From: Cytidiella melzeri
Lineage: Eukaryota > Basidiomycota > Agaricomycetes > Polyporales > Irpicaceae
Reading direction: 5' to 3'
Length of the DNA: 64,000 nucleotides
NCBI GenBank assembly: GCA_022592445.1
Contig: JABYQR010000253.1
Location: 1-64,000, forward strand
The notes beneath the pieces were generated by a model that made no database searches, was not told the origin of the DNA, and saw only the letters and a program-made list of their open reading frames with translations. The number at the start of each line of letters is the position of its first letter. Position 1 is the stretch's first letter. Below are positions 11,151 through 21,105 of this stretch, piece by piece. The position numbers were made by a program, and so were the translations under genes.

Positions 11151-11796
11151 CACTGCGGGCAAAGGCCGATTTCACATGGCGTGAAATTATTGTGAGAGTT
11201 ATTTGAGATGTTAAAAATCCCATGAATGTCTGGTTATGTTTGGTAGGTTAGATTAATATACAATCAAAGACATTTTTGTGATTTTTCTACAAATTTTCAA
11301 GCCTATCTACTGGCAGCCTTTCCGCGCTCCAATCATCTGTGTGAATATTGATTTTTCGGGCAGATTTCCGACCGACCTAAAATTATAAAGACAAATAGAT
11401 TTCCCACGTGTGTCGGGTGATGGCAAACATAACGTGGCAAACAACTTTCCAGAACTTTTCAGTAGCACGTCACCGGAAATTCTACCTGCCCTTTCCTTTT
11501 CTGGATTTTTTCATGCCCTTTTCCAAATCCGTGGAAGGCATCTTTTCCGCTTGATTTTCTGAGCCTTGAAAGGTAAACTTCCTTTCATTTTTCTTTTTGA
11601 TTTAACTACCACTTAAAAAACAGAAATTCCTGCCCCTGGAAAGGCACAGAATTTGTATAGCATTATTTTGTATTATCAAACATTAAGAAACAATTCCGAG
11701 CCCGAAATTGCTTATGGATTATCTGCTGATAGTTAACATTTAAGTGGGTAATCATGCAAATTTTAAGGCGTGTGAAATCAGCGTTTGCCCCTAGTG
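11151..11796. mobile_element. Nested 646-bp CACTA-like non-autonomous insertion
   Basis: The termini are CACTGCGGGCAAAGGCC at 11151 and, inverted at 11796, CACTAGGGGCAAACGCT; both continue into GATTTCACA. The 3-bp sequence CAT flanks both sides (11148-11150 and 11797-11799). CACT(A/G) ends with a 3-bp duplication fit the CACTA/EnSpm superfamily. The interior is AT rich and has no ORF, so it must have moved in trans. It splits the Copia pol gene and its end supplies the TAG that terminates the integrase frame. Confidence 0.75.
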
Positions 11797-12990
11797 CATG
11801 GGTCTGCCCACCGCCGGTACGGACCCTAACGGGGTACTAGGCTCATACGGAGCTTGCTCATACGGAGTGTGCTCATACAGAGCGGTGAGTTCAGACGGAA
11901 CTCGCCCAGACGGGGCACGAAGAGTCTCCTCAGCATACGGCTGAGGCGAGGACACATCTCTAACGGAGATACGGTCAGACTCGATATTTTCCTTGTTTTC
12001 GAATGGTACGTACTCGTGTGGCGGTTCGCCGTTGACGGTATGGTCGAGGTAGCGCTGGTCGTTCGGCATGAGTACATTGTCCCATAGAGGAGATGAGGAC
12101 GCGTCGCTGTGTGTAGGCAAAGGGTTGGTGTCGTCGAGAAAAACGAGATCTCGGCGTGAGCGTATGGTGCGTGAGTCTGGAAACCACACCAAGTAGCCTT
12201 TGGCGTCTTGTGTGTAACCCACGAATCGCCCTTCTTCTCCGCGAGGTTGTATTTTGTTGAGTGCATTCGAGTCCATCTTGCGACAGATGACGCAAGTGCC
12301 AAAGACCCGGAAATGCGAGATGTCAGGATCGCGATTGTACCAGATGTGATAGGGAGTGAGATTGGGTGGTAGTGCACTAGTCGCAATTCGATTTAGGATG
12401 TGAGCGGTGCATTGCACCGCGAGTGGCCAGAAGAAATTGCCAAGCGCACTGTCGATAAGCATAGCACGGGCCATAGACGCAAGAGACCAGTTTGTCCGCT
12501 CCGCAACTCCGTTCTGTGGCAAAGCGTCTGGCACGATTTTCTCGTATGTGATTCCCTCGCGTTCGCAGTAGGCGCGAAAGTCGCCTTGGATGAGTTCAGG
12601 CGCATTGTCAAGTTGTAGGACCGCAAGTTGTTGTCCAGTGAATTTTTCCATCGCCACCTTGTATTTTGTGAACTCGTGTCGGGCCTCAGACCTGGACTTG
12701 AGGAATAAGGCCACTCTCCACCGAGAGTTGCAGTCCACGCATGGCATGAAGTCCCTCACGCCGCCGTAGCCTGTTGGTAAGGGTCCGCATATGTCAAGAT
12801 GGATTTGGAATAGAATGCGATCAGCTCTTAGATTTGAGGATTTCGGAAATGGGAGTCATTTGATGTTTGCACGTGCGCATGTCTCGCACGGGAGGTGGTT
12901 TGCGGATTTCGGAGAGACGTGGATCCCAGTGCTCCTCGGAGATAGCCCTTTAACGCCTGTATGGCCTAGTAGGCGGTGTAAAAATCTGGG
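11797..12990 (-). pseudogene. Copia integrase
   Basis: The zinc-binding part reads HRLLGHTG ... CETC, followed by an in-frame TGA near 12845. The catalytic core then has HLDICGPLP (first Asp), LQLDNAPELIQ (second Asp) and LPQNGVAERT (Glu), and SHFRVFGTCVICR. The frame differs from that of the protease, so a frameshift lies near 12990. Integrase inserts the cDNA into the genome; this copy is broken. Confidence 0.85.
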
Positions 12991-14078
12991 GTGACTGTCC
13001 AGATTGATGTGGTGGCTGCAAGCGCGTCCGAGATGCGATCAATGAGGTAGGCGGACTTGTGAGGTGGAACTGAAGTGATCCGGTCAAATAGGTCGCGTGG
13101 CAGGGGACGTACGTTCAGGCGATAAAGGTTGTTGTCGTTCAATTGCCCGGTCATTACTACGCATCCATTGAAGGTCAAGGACAAGTTGCCGTTGTTTGTC
13201 GTTAATCCGACTCCACGGCGTTCAAGGCATCCTTGAGATATGAGATTCATCCGTGCGCCTGGAACGTGTAGGACGTCAGACAATTTGATGGTGCCTGTTA
13301 CGCCGTTGACCTCGGTTTTGAGGTACACATCGCCGACTCCAACCGCAGATGTGGTTAGTCCGGACCCGAATCCTCGGACAGTGAGAGCGTTGATAGTACG
13401 GTATGTCTTGAACACGGAGCGGTCAAAGAATATGTGCCGGTTTGCCCCAGAATCGTGGTAAACAGAGCTAGACCTATCAGATTCATCCATCAGTGCTGCG
13501 TTGTGGCACTTGATGCTGTATATTGGGTCATCGTTGGTAGTGACGTTGAACGCGTAGACGCTGTCCTGAGACAGTATCACGGCGGCATTGGCGTCTACCG
13601 TGATGTTGGTCGCGGTTTTGTCGGTTGTGTCGGCTGAGTTTGCCACTGTATTTGCACTAGGGGTGTCTTTCTTTGTGAATCTCTTGGATATATTTCGAGA
13701 CTTTGTTCGTTGGGCACGTGGAAGGTGAATATCTCTGCGGAATCTCCACCACTCAGGGTATTGTCCGCACTTTCCTCCACCATATGCCAAACAGTCCTTT
13801 GATAAATGACCTCGCGGGCTGTCGCACTCCGGGTTATTGCACCATTCACTTGCTCGTTTAGATTTGGAACCGTCCGCTTGGCTCGCTATCGCGGCCGAGA
13901 CTGCAGGGTGTTTCCGATATATCCCCGCAGTTTCATAGATCTGCGCAATAACCTCAGAATCATTCTTAGTTTGCGCCCAGTCCTCCTCCTTGATGAGTTC
14001 GATGACCTTGGATGAGAACATGGGTTTTCCAGCAGCGTACGCCTTGGCCATGTCGCTATGGAGCGAACGAGAGAACAT
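12966..14078 (-). pseudogene. Copia gag zinc knuckle and protease
   Basis: The frame holds a zinc knuckle CNNPECDSPRGHLSKDC (C-x4-C-x5-H-x4-C spacing) and an aspartic protease active site YHDSGANRHIF. The C-terminal part (LSDVLHVPGARMNLISQG) is typical of the Copia protease-to-integrase junction. It is out of frame with the gag start upstream. Confidence 0.85.
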
Positions 14079-14140
14079 TTGCCAGCTATTGTTGGTGGGA
14101 TGAGATCCACGATGGTAGTGGCGAAATTGATATCAGAGAG

Positions 14141-14692
14141 TCAACCTGGATCTTGATCGCAGAGATCTGAGTAGATAGTTCGGATCCTGTCGACCCATTT
14201 GCTAACAATCATTTCTTCTTTGCACATGAAACTCATGAGTTTCTGATGCAACGAAGCGGCACGGAGGTTGTTGATGGGTCGGTATTCAGTCCGAAGAATT
14301 CTCCACGCTTCTCTCGCAGTTCTAGTACGTCCAATCAAATGAATCTTCGCGCGAGGAATCGCTTCGAGTAGTAGCGCGATTGTATTCATGTTCGCGTCGT
14401 ACCATGGTTCGGCCTCCTTCACCGCTTCTTCCACTGCATCCTCGTTCCCCCTTCTAATCCCTCTAATGATTTCTCCTGTCTCTGGATGTTCCACTTCTTC
14501 CTCGTATGGCTTTCGAAGCTTAGGTACGTTGGGCGGAATGGATTCGGTTCCCTCAATATATTTCCAGAGGTGCATCGCCCTTAATTTTGCTTCAACTTGC
14601 ATGATCCAAGTTCCGTATGAGTTGACGTTGCCATCATCCTCGAGCTTAGGAAGCTTGCCCTTAGATGTATCGGTATTGGATAGATTTGACAT
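14141..14692 (-). pseudogene. Copia gag N-terminal part
   Basis: ATG at 14692 (MSNLSNTDTSK) begins a gag capsid-like region ending in SKWVDRIRTIYSDLC, the UBN2/gag pattern of Copia elements. A TGA at 14141 stops it, but the same frame continues with LSDINFATTIVDLIPPT before shifting frame near 14095 into the zinc-knuckle ORF. The stop and shift show that gag is defective. Confidence 0.85.
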
Positions 14693-14785
14693 GTCGATGT
14701 ATTGGCTGATAGGGGCGAGCGATGAATAGAATGATAGCGGAGATACTGGAGATTTCTGAAAGTCTAATGCTATTATGCGCAGACG

Positions 14786-14797
14786 GGGCTCATAACC
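14786..14797 (-). other. Primer binding site, half-tRNA (initiator Met) type
   Basis: Directly next to the 5' LTR the minus strand reads GGTTATGAGCCC. This is exactly complementary to GGGCUCAUAACC in the anticodon arm of fungal initiator tRNA-Met (from my memory of the yeast tRNA). Priming by an internal tRNA fragment is known for Drosophila copia and some fungal Copia elements. Confidence 0.75.
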
Positions 14798-15035
14798 TGT
14801 TAAACAGAGGGTCTGGCACAGGGTAAGCAAGAGATAATATATTACAACGCATACGGCGTACCTGGCACAGGGTAAGCAAGAGATGCTGAACCCCTGTGCC
14901 TTTCGAGTCAATTTATACAAAATGTTTGATCAGCGGGAATCCGTGTATAGTAACCCGACCGTCTCTCTGCGCTGATGCGCCTCCCGTTCCCGTATCCGTC
15001 TCACTTCGTACCTCCTCGCGTGTCACCAATTGACA
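14798..15035 (-). repeat. 5' LTR of the Copia element
   Basis: This 238-bp LTR is the partner of 9167-9404 and differs at three positions. It is followed by the target duplication GGAAG. In element orientation it would hold the promoter. Confidence 0.95.
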
Positions 15036-15294
15036 GGAAGGAAGGCACTTGACGCCGTCCTCAAGTCGACAAATCACCCTCTTGGTCATCTACACGGCCG
15101 TCTTATGCAAATGATATCGGTGTCATAGTTGTAACTCATATCAAGAACGATGTAGGGCCCGAGTATACAGCTGCTCTGACACTGTGCATACTCCGTTGGA
15201 AAAGAAGTGTAAACAACAGAAGACCTTCCTTAACACTGACGTGAGAACGCTTCTTGAATGTGTAGAATTCATAACCAGGTCCGGTTCGTCTTTG

Positions 15295-15826
15295 TTATCC
15301 TTTAGCGGCTTTGACCCAGTTCACAAGCTCCGCCGCCATCTTCTTGCCTGCCACGGCCACCCGGCCAGTTTCCCCTTCCCTCCTCTTCTCCGCCTTGCAT
15401 GCCTTCCCCTTGTCGTAAGCCTCCTGCACAGCTGCAGCCCAATCGCCCGCTTCGTACGTGCTTCTCGAGAGCTCGACACTGACCCCTTCCTTGTCGAGCA
15501 ACAGCCGGAGTCCGTGTTCCTCGATAAACAACGGCCGCGGGACGTACACAAACGGCGTACATGCGTCCACACATTCCGACACAGTTCCATAGCCCTGCGA
15601 AGCGCAACCCAAACAGCAAATACCGTTCAGTTTGAAGATCAAAAAAAGGCACAGGCACAAAATTCTGCTGTATGTTAATATCAGTACTCACGAGTTTTCC
15701 AAGCAGAACTTCAGCCACTGCTGTCAGATCCGGCATGTGAACATTCTTGGGTGCGACGAAAAAGCTTTCTGGCAGCTCGTCGCCATCTCCAGTCACCCAA
15801 TCCTTTGGCACGCCGCAAACAATCGC
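15295..15826 (-). pseudogene. C-terminal fragment of a glycosyltransferase-like protein
   Basis: Two exons join across an intron of about 100 nt (donor after EVLLGKL, acceptor before GYGTVSECVD), giving HMPDLTAVAEVLLGKL-GYGTVSECVDACTPF then PRPLFIEEHGLRLLL. This is the nucleotide-sugar-binding C-terminal half of a GT-B/UDP-glycosyltransferase-like fold, close in style to the N-terminal part of L-arabinokinase-like proteins. Upstream of IVCGVPKDWV the frame meets a TGA at about 15828 and no convincing upstream exon is seen, so the N-terminal half is missing. It ends about 260 bp from the Copia element. Confidence 0.55.
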
Positions 15827-15924
15827 GATTCACGAGCCGTCAGGGAGGAGACAGCCTTCTTCTCCCTCTCCTTCTAGGCTTTCAATAGTATCCACAGAGG
15901 GAAACACCTCTGTCTGCTCAACGT

Positions 15925-16090
15925 AGTGTTACCAAAGTCCGGTTCAGTCCGGTTCTTTAACACTTCCTGAAGAACCTAAACCTGAACCGATAGAGGCTGC
16001 GCTGAACTGAACCAGAACTGGACCTGGCCAATGTGAACTAGTTCTTCGCGGTTCGGTCTGAGTTCGAACCAGTCCGAACTAGTTTGGACA
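15925..16090. repeat. Short repeats of GAACCG/CGGTTC
   Basis: The hexamer-like words CCGGTTC, GAACCG, GAACTGAACC and GTTCGGTC recur in both orientations. The segment can form many small hairpins. It looks like a decayed inverted-repeat element. Confidence 0.6.
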
Positions 16091-16532
16091 GCAAATTTTT
16101 CTTTTCTAAGTGTCATTTTCAAGCTACTCAGTAGAAGAGTGTATTACGCTGAACAAACTAATCAGAAACACGAGTACATGTATGATATACTAGTAGGAAA
16201 TCTCTCTAGTCATGGTTCATCTCAAATAGGCAAGTCACAGTATTGTGGCACTGAAGTCACACAAGTAACAGAGTGTAACTCTGTGTTCTGTCCGGTGGGT
16301 GGGGCTTTGTCTGGGCTTTGACTTTGTAACAAAAGGTTTTCTGAGGTGTATCTGTTAGAAGGCTATGAAAGTAGTGGAGAGCGTTGAGAGAGCAAGACTG
16401 AGAGGGATCCCACAGTGGGAGTTGGGGATCAAAAGTGTGTGTCGTTGCATTGATCAGAGTAAGTCTTATACATACAGTAACTATGGCACTAGTAAGTTAA
16501 GTGTCTAAATTAATATAGTCGAACCCTCCCCT
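16091..16532 (-). other. Possible 3' LTR remnant of the second Copia element
   Basis: Next to the polyprotein stop the minus strand has a purine run (GAAGGGGAGGG) like a polypurine tract, after which an LTR would begin. No second copy of this sequence is found on the other side of the polyprotein, so an LTR cannot be confirmed. No gene is seen. Confidence 0.35.
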
Positions 16533-19500
16533 TCAAGCACGAATATGAAGTAGTTCATTGAAGTGCTTGAGTTTTTCGAGAGGTAGTGCTTTAGTAAGTG
16601 TATCAGCACGTTGATCATTAGAAGATATGTGATGAATAGTTATATACTTCTTGAGTACACGATTGCTGATGAGATTCTTACGAATTTCGAAGTGTTTAGT
16701 TCGTTGTGAATGTTGCTCATCGGGTGAGCTAACAATGGCAATAGTTGATGCACGGTCAGTATACATTTTGACAGGATCCATAGTAAAGTTAAGTAGTTTG
16801 TCAATGAGTGCTTTTAGATATATAGCCTCAGTTGACGCATGCGCTAAGGCATATAGTTCGGCTTCGGTGACTGATAGTGTTACGAGTGAACCGCGCTTAC
16901 TTGACCAAGGGATAAGTGAGTCATTGTATGTGAAGGTGTAGCCCATTATTGGTTTATTGCCATATGTAGTCATACCGTCAGAATCAGCGTATCCAACAAG
17001 TGAAGTATTAATAGTAGTTGCTTGGTTTCCTAGGACAAGCCAGTAATCGCACGTTCCCTTCAAGTATAGGTAACACTGTTTAGCTGCAGCGAAGTGTTCC
17101 TTAAAAGGGTCAGCTAAGTATCGTGCAGGTTGACCAGTGCAGTATGCAACATCTGGTCGAGTACAGTCAGCGATGTATTGTAAACCACGGACTAAGGACA
17201 TGTATTGTTTAATAGTGTCAGCGTCCTGACGAGGTTCTTTTGAGTCACGGGGGGCTAAGTTGTGCTCGTGTATCATAGGTGTACGGCGTGTATGATCGTG
17301 GTCAAAGTTGTTTTGTTTGAGTATAGTTTGGATATAATCGCGTTGACAAAGCTTGATAACACCAGAGGCTTTGTTGTAATCGATCTCCATGCCAAGCATC
17401 CAGTGAATAGTGCCACCGTTTGTTACCTCAACATGTTGTCTAAGTGCTATCTCAAATTGTTCAGCAACCACAGAAGTAATAGTACAGAGTGTAATATCGT
17501 CGACATGAACAGCCAGTATAAGTATTAGTTTGTCTCCCCTGTAAAGGTAGAAGACAACGTTATCATAGTCTGAACGCTTGAGTCCAAGTTGGAAAAGTAT
17601 ATCGCATAGTACCTTGTACCAGCGACGTCTGGCTTGTTTAAGGCCATAGATAGTTTTGTGTAGTTTAAGTACCCAGCCCTTAGGCAAGTTGGGCAGTAAG
17701 TCGCCAGGCGGCGGACAAAGATAAAGATCTTCATCATCATTAATTTTATTGTATAAGTAAGCGGACTTAACATCGAGTTGGTTAATCTCAAAGTGTAGTG
17801 AAGCCGCAAGTGTAAGTATGAGTCGCGTAGAACTCATGCGCGCAACTGGAGCGGACAAGTCGTTTGCATAGTAATCAATACCATCGCGCTGAGAGTGTCC
17901 TTGCGCAACAAGTCTTGACTTGAGTTTATTAACTTTGCCATGTTCGTACTTACTCTTGTAGACAAAGCGAGAACCAGTAACGTTGGCATTTGGCGGCGGG
18001 ATACAGTATTCCCAAGTGCCGAGTTGTTCTAGTGTATCAACCTCAAGTTTCATAGACTTAAACCAATTGTCTTTGAGAGGGTGATTAAGTACATCTTTGA
18101 AAGTGACAGGGTCACCGACGTCCTCAGCATAGTAAGCGTCAAACTCAGTTAAGTAGAAAGCAATGTTAGTGTCTACTTCGTCGTAGTTTAGACCACGAGC
18201 TTTACACAATAGTTGAGGAGTTCTGTTGGAACGCCTTGGACCAGTAGGGTCAGGCTCGTCGATTTCTATTGGTTCTATGTGAGGATTGTCCTCTAGTTCA
18301 AGTTGTTTTTCAACAGTAAGTTTCTTGACATTTGGTTCTTTCTCCCCTTCAATTTGTATCGTAGAGTCAACAAATTGCAAGTTACATTCAACGCCGACAC
18401 GTTGTCCAAAGTAAACGTAGTGACCTTTAGAGTGTTCAGCAAAGCCTATCCAGACTCCCCTTTTACCCTTAGATGCTGGTTTATCTGTGCGATATTCGTC
18501 GTATACAATGCACAGCTGACCAAAGACTTGAAGCCCATCAAGATTAGCGTCTGTGCCATATTGCTTAAAGTAAGGAGTTTTGTAGTTAAGTATAGTACGA
18601 GGAGAACGATTGTACACATACATCGCATATAATGCAGCGTACCACCATAGTTGATTTGGTAAAGATGCAGTATGCAGGTTTACTCGAATCAAGTTCATAA
18701 TAGTTTGATGTACACGTTCAGCAACACCATTTTGCTGAGGAGTATCGTGTACAGTAAGACGTAGTACAGTTCCTTGAGTTTTTAAGTAAGCAGTCATAGC
18801 ATTACTGGTAAAGACACCGTTGTTATCGGCTTGAAGTATCTTGACACGAATACCATATTGCGTCAAAAGTTCAGTAGAGAAAATGACCCATTGAGTATAG
18901 GCGTCATCTTTAGTAACTAGTGGTGCAAGTACTAACCATCTAGTAGCATCGTCGACAATAGTCAACCAGTATTTGTGTTTACCAGTGATTGACGCTGTGG
19001 GTAGAGGCCCAAAGATGTCAATATGGAAGTGATCTCCGAAAGCTTCAGCTAACAATGAACAACGAAGTTTAGGTACAGTATTGCGATGGATATTGTTAAG
19101 TAAACAATCCTCGCACGGAGTTTCAGTATGGTCAGTTATATGATCAGTAATAATTGACAAAGTTTGAAGTAGTTTCTTGATCATGAAGTAACTGAGATGA
19201 CCGAGTTTTTTATGTAGTTCAAGTAGAGTAATGCCAGTTCTATGCACGCTTGCTAAAGAAGTCACTCGAGTTGATGATAGCGTGTATAAATTGTTTGATT
19301 TTCTAACAACAGCCACACAAGTCGAGTTTGAGTCGTATATAGTACAAAGATTGTTATAGAAAGTAAAACGATAATCAGAGTCCAGTTTTCCAACGCTGAT
19401 TAAAGTAAAAGGTAGAGTTGAGTTGAAGTAGACGTTCTTGAGCAAGAGTTCAGTAAGCTTACCACTTTCCTGTTCTACCTCGAGTACCGTGCGCAGGCGA

Positions 19501-19823
19501 TTGCAGTCGAGCAGAACAAAAGGTCCTGTGCGCAGGGGAATTGGGTGGTCGCTCTGAGTGTCGCAATAAGAGCAGTTGTCAAGCAAGTCCGCAACAGAGG
19601 CGACGGACAATGCTGGCAAGGGTGATTTAGGAGTGGATCTCTCAGGGGAGACTGTAGGTGCTACTGAGGGTTCCGGCGGCGGCGTGGGCGCGGGGGTGAT
19701 AGGGTAGAGACGAAGAACCTCGCCACGCCAGCGGTATGGGCAGCAACCGTCTGGTAAGTGGGGAACTGTTGGACAATAGCGGCAAACACGAGGCGGGTTG
19801 TCGATGGTAGGCGCAGCGGACAT
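16533..19823 (-). CDS. Chimeric Copia polyprotein (integrase-RT-RNase H) with a non-retroviral N-terminus
   Basis: The ORF is uninterrupted for 1096 codons. Residues 1-111 are not Copia: they are shared with the plus-strand ORF at 21106 and contain CRYCPTVPHLPDGCC and DNCSYC. From about residue 112 Copia begins in the middle of the protease (FTLISVGKL), without gag or the protease DSG motif. Integrase motifs follow: H-x4-H and CEDC zinc site, HIDIFGPLP, LQADNNGVF and TPQQNGVAER. Reverse transcriptase has QLDVKSAYL and AVHVDDITL; RNase H has GYADSDG, VTEAELYAL and MYTDRAS. A TATA-like sequence (TATATAAAAG, minus strand, 19972-19981) lies about 150 bp upstream of the ATG. It may be a truncated element expressed by chance, or a co-opted gene; the long intact frame is notable beside the broken Copia at 9-15 kb. 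Confidence 0.8.
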   Translation of the reverse strand: MSAAPTIDNPPRVCRYCPTVPHLPDGCCPYRWRGEVLRLYPITPAPTPPPEPSVAPTVSPERSTPKSPLPALSVASVADLLDNCSYCDTQSDHPIPLRTGPFVLLDCNRLRTVLEVEQESGKLTELLLKNVYFNSTLPFTLISVGKLDSDYRFTFYNNLCTIYDSNSTCVAVVRKSNNLYTLSSTRVTSLASVHRTGITLLELHKKLGHLSYFMIKKLLQTLSIITDHITDHTETPCEDCLLNNIHRNTVPKLRCSLLAEAFGDHFHIDIFGPLPTASITGKHKYWLTIVDDATRWLVLAPLVTKDDAYTQWVIFSTELLTQYGIRVKILQADNNGVFTSNAMTAYLKTQGTVLRLTVHDTPQQNGVAERVHQTIMNLIRVNLHTASLPNQLWWYAALYAMYVYNRSPRTILNYKTPYFKQYGTDANLDGLQVFGQLCIVYDEYRTDKPASKGKRGVWIGFAEHSKGHYVYFGQRVGVECNLQFVDSTIQIEGEKEPNVKKLTVEKQLELEDNPHIEPIEIDEPDPTGPRRSNRTPQLLCKARGLNYDEVDTNIAFYLTEFDAYYAEDVGDPVTFKDVLNHPLKDNWFKSMKLEVDTLEQLGTWEYCIPPPNANVTGSRFVYKSKYEHGKVNKLKSRLVAQGHSQRDGIDYYANDLSAPVARMSSTRLILTLAASLHFEINQLDVKSAYLYNKINDDEDLYLCPPPGDLLPNLPKGWVLKLHKTIYGLKQARRRWYKVLCDILFQLGLKRSDYDNVVFYLYRGDKLILILAVHVDDITLCTITSVVAEQFEIALRQHVEVTNGGTIHWMLGMEIDYNKASGVIKLCQRDYIQTILKQNNFDHDHTRRTPMIHEHNLAPRDSKEPRQDADTIKQYMSLVRGLQYIADCTRPDVAYCTGQPARYLADPFKEHFAAAKQCYLYLKGTCDYWLVLGNQATTINTSLVGYADSDGMTTYGNKPIMGYTFTYNDSLIPWSSKRGSLVTLSVTEAELYALAHASTEAIYLKALIDKLLNFTMDPVKMYTDRASTIAIVSSPDEQHSQRTKHFEIRKNLISNRVLKKYITIHHISSNDQRADTLTKALPLEKLKHFNELLHIRA

Positions 19824-19971
19824 AAATGTGGAGAAAGACGCAATGAAGCAACACAGGAGAGGCTACAGCTATTGGTGCAAAGAGACTCCCTCGACGCGAG
19901 CGCAAAGCGTAAATGAACTCTGAGAACTGGGGTGGGGATTGATTGATTTTCTACGCAGTACAGGCAACACC

Positions 19972-19981
19972 TTTTATATAC
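19972..19981 (-). promoter_or_regulatory. TATA-like promoter site, left arm
   Basis: The minus strand reads TATATAAAAG, about 150 bp upstream of the ATG at 19823. It mirrors the site in the right arm, so the palindrome is a divergent promoter pair. Confidence 0.55.
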
Positions 19982-20948
19982 CCTAAAGACCCTCTCCTAA
20001 ACCTTTCCTTCCTTGTCCTAAACCCAAAAGCAAGAGCGAGGAAACATGGTGGCGGAGTACTTCCGTTCACGGAGACAAAATGGCCAGCGAGTCGACGCCC
20101 GGCAGGACACAGCGTTGGTCAACGCGGAGAAGCGGCGCGCCCTTACGCTGAAGGGGCGCCAACCGTCGCAAGCAGGTGATGAGGCGCCGTCCAAGAGTTG
20201 CACAGCGTGGCGTGATAGGAGTCTTCCTGAAATGGGGTTTGCAAGTCAATTTTCTTCTATCGTTGGTCTGACCCGCATCCGAAACACTTGGTGGCTAGCG
20301 GGCCCATGTTCCGACGCAAAAGGGGCGTGTCTGCGAGTTAAAGTTCGGTGCAAATTCTCGGCGTCGGATGTTTCCGGCGGGTTGCCGCCCCTTGCCAAGT
20401 CCTCGGATCTTCGGCAAACTCCTCGTGCCTGCGACACTGGGAAAGTGGAGGGATTTGCTGCTCAGGAAGACGCGGGCCGCGCAAATGGTGGGCTGCTGCC
20501 GTGTCTCCGCGCCTAGCCGTTTTCTGGGCATATCCAAGGGGTGGCAACCTGCCAGAAACATCCGAGGCCGAGAATTTGCACCGAAATTTAACTCGCAGAC
20601 ACACCCCTTTTGCGTCGGAGCATGAGCCGGCTAGCCACCAAGTGTTTCGGATGCGGGTCAGACCAACGATAGAAGAAAATTGACTCGCAAACCCCATTTC
20701 AGAAAGACTCCTATCATGCCACGCTGTGCGACTCTTGGACGGCGCCTCATCACCTGCTTGCGACGGTTGGCGCCCCTTCAGCGTAAGGGCGCGCCGCTTC
20801 TCCGCGTTGACCAACGCTGTGTCCTGCCGGGCGTCGACTCGCTGGCCATTTTGTCTCCGTGAACGGAAGTACTCCGCCACCATGTTTCCTCGCTCTCGCT
20901 TTTGGGTTTAGGACAAGGAAGGAAAGGTTTAGGAGAGGGTCTTTAGGG

Positions 20949-20958
20949 TATATAAAAG
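20949..20958 (+). promoter_or_regulatory. TATA-like promoter site, right arm
   Basis: TATATAAAAG lies about 150 bp upstream of the ATG at 21106, mirrored by the left arm. A transcript start about 30 bp downstream would give a leader of roughly 120 nt. Confidence 0.55.
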
Positions 20959-21105
20959 GTGTTGCCTGTACTGCGTAGAAAATCAATCAATCCCCACCCC
21001 AGTTCTCAGAGTTCATTTACGCTTTGCGCTCGCGTCGAGGGAGTCTCTTTGCACCAATAGCTGTAGCCTCTCCTGTGTTGCTTCATTGCGTCTTTCTCCA
21101 CGTTT

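Larger units (their letters stand above)
9167..15035 (-). mobile_element. Copia-superfamily LTR retrotransposon, complete ends, inactive
   Basis: The element is 5869 bp, bounded by two 238-bp LTRs and by the 5-bp target duplication GGAAG (9162-9166 and 15036-15040). On the minus strand the order is gag, protease, integrase, reverse transcriptase, RNase H, which is the Copia (Ty1) order. The coding region is broken by at least two TGA stops (near 14141 and 12845), frameshifts (near 14095 and 12990) and a 646-bp nested insertion. The LTRs differ at three positions, so insertion was recent compared with the number of coding defects. Confidence 0.95.

Noticed and set aside
15184..15678. 164-codon plus-strand ORF
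   Set aside because: It is the shadow of the glycosyltransferase-like exons on the minus strand, which have recognisable motifs.
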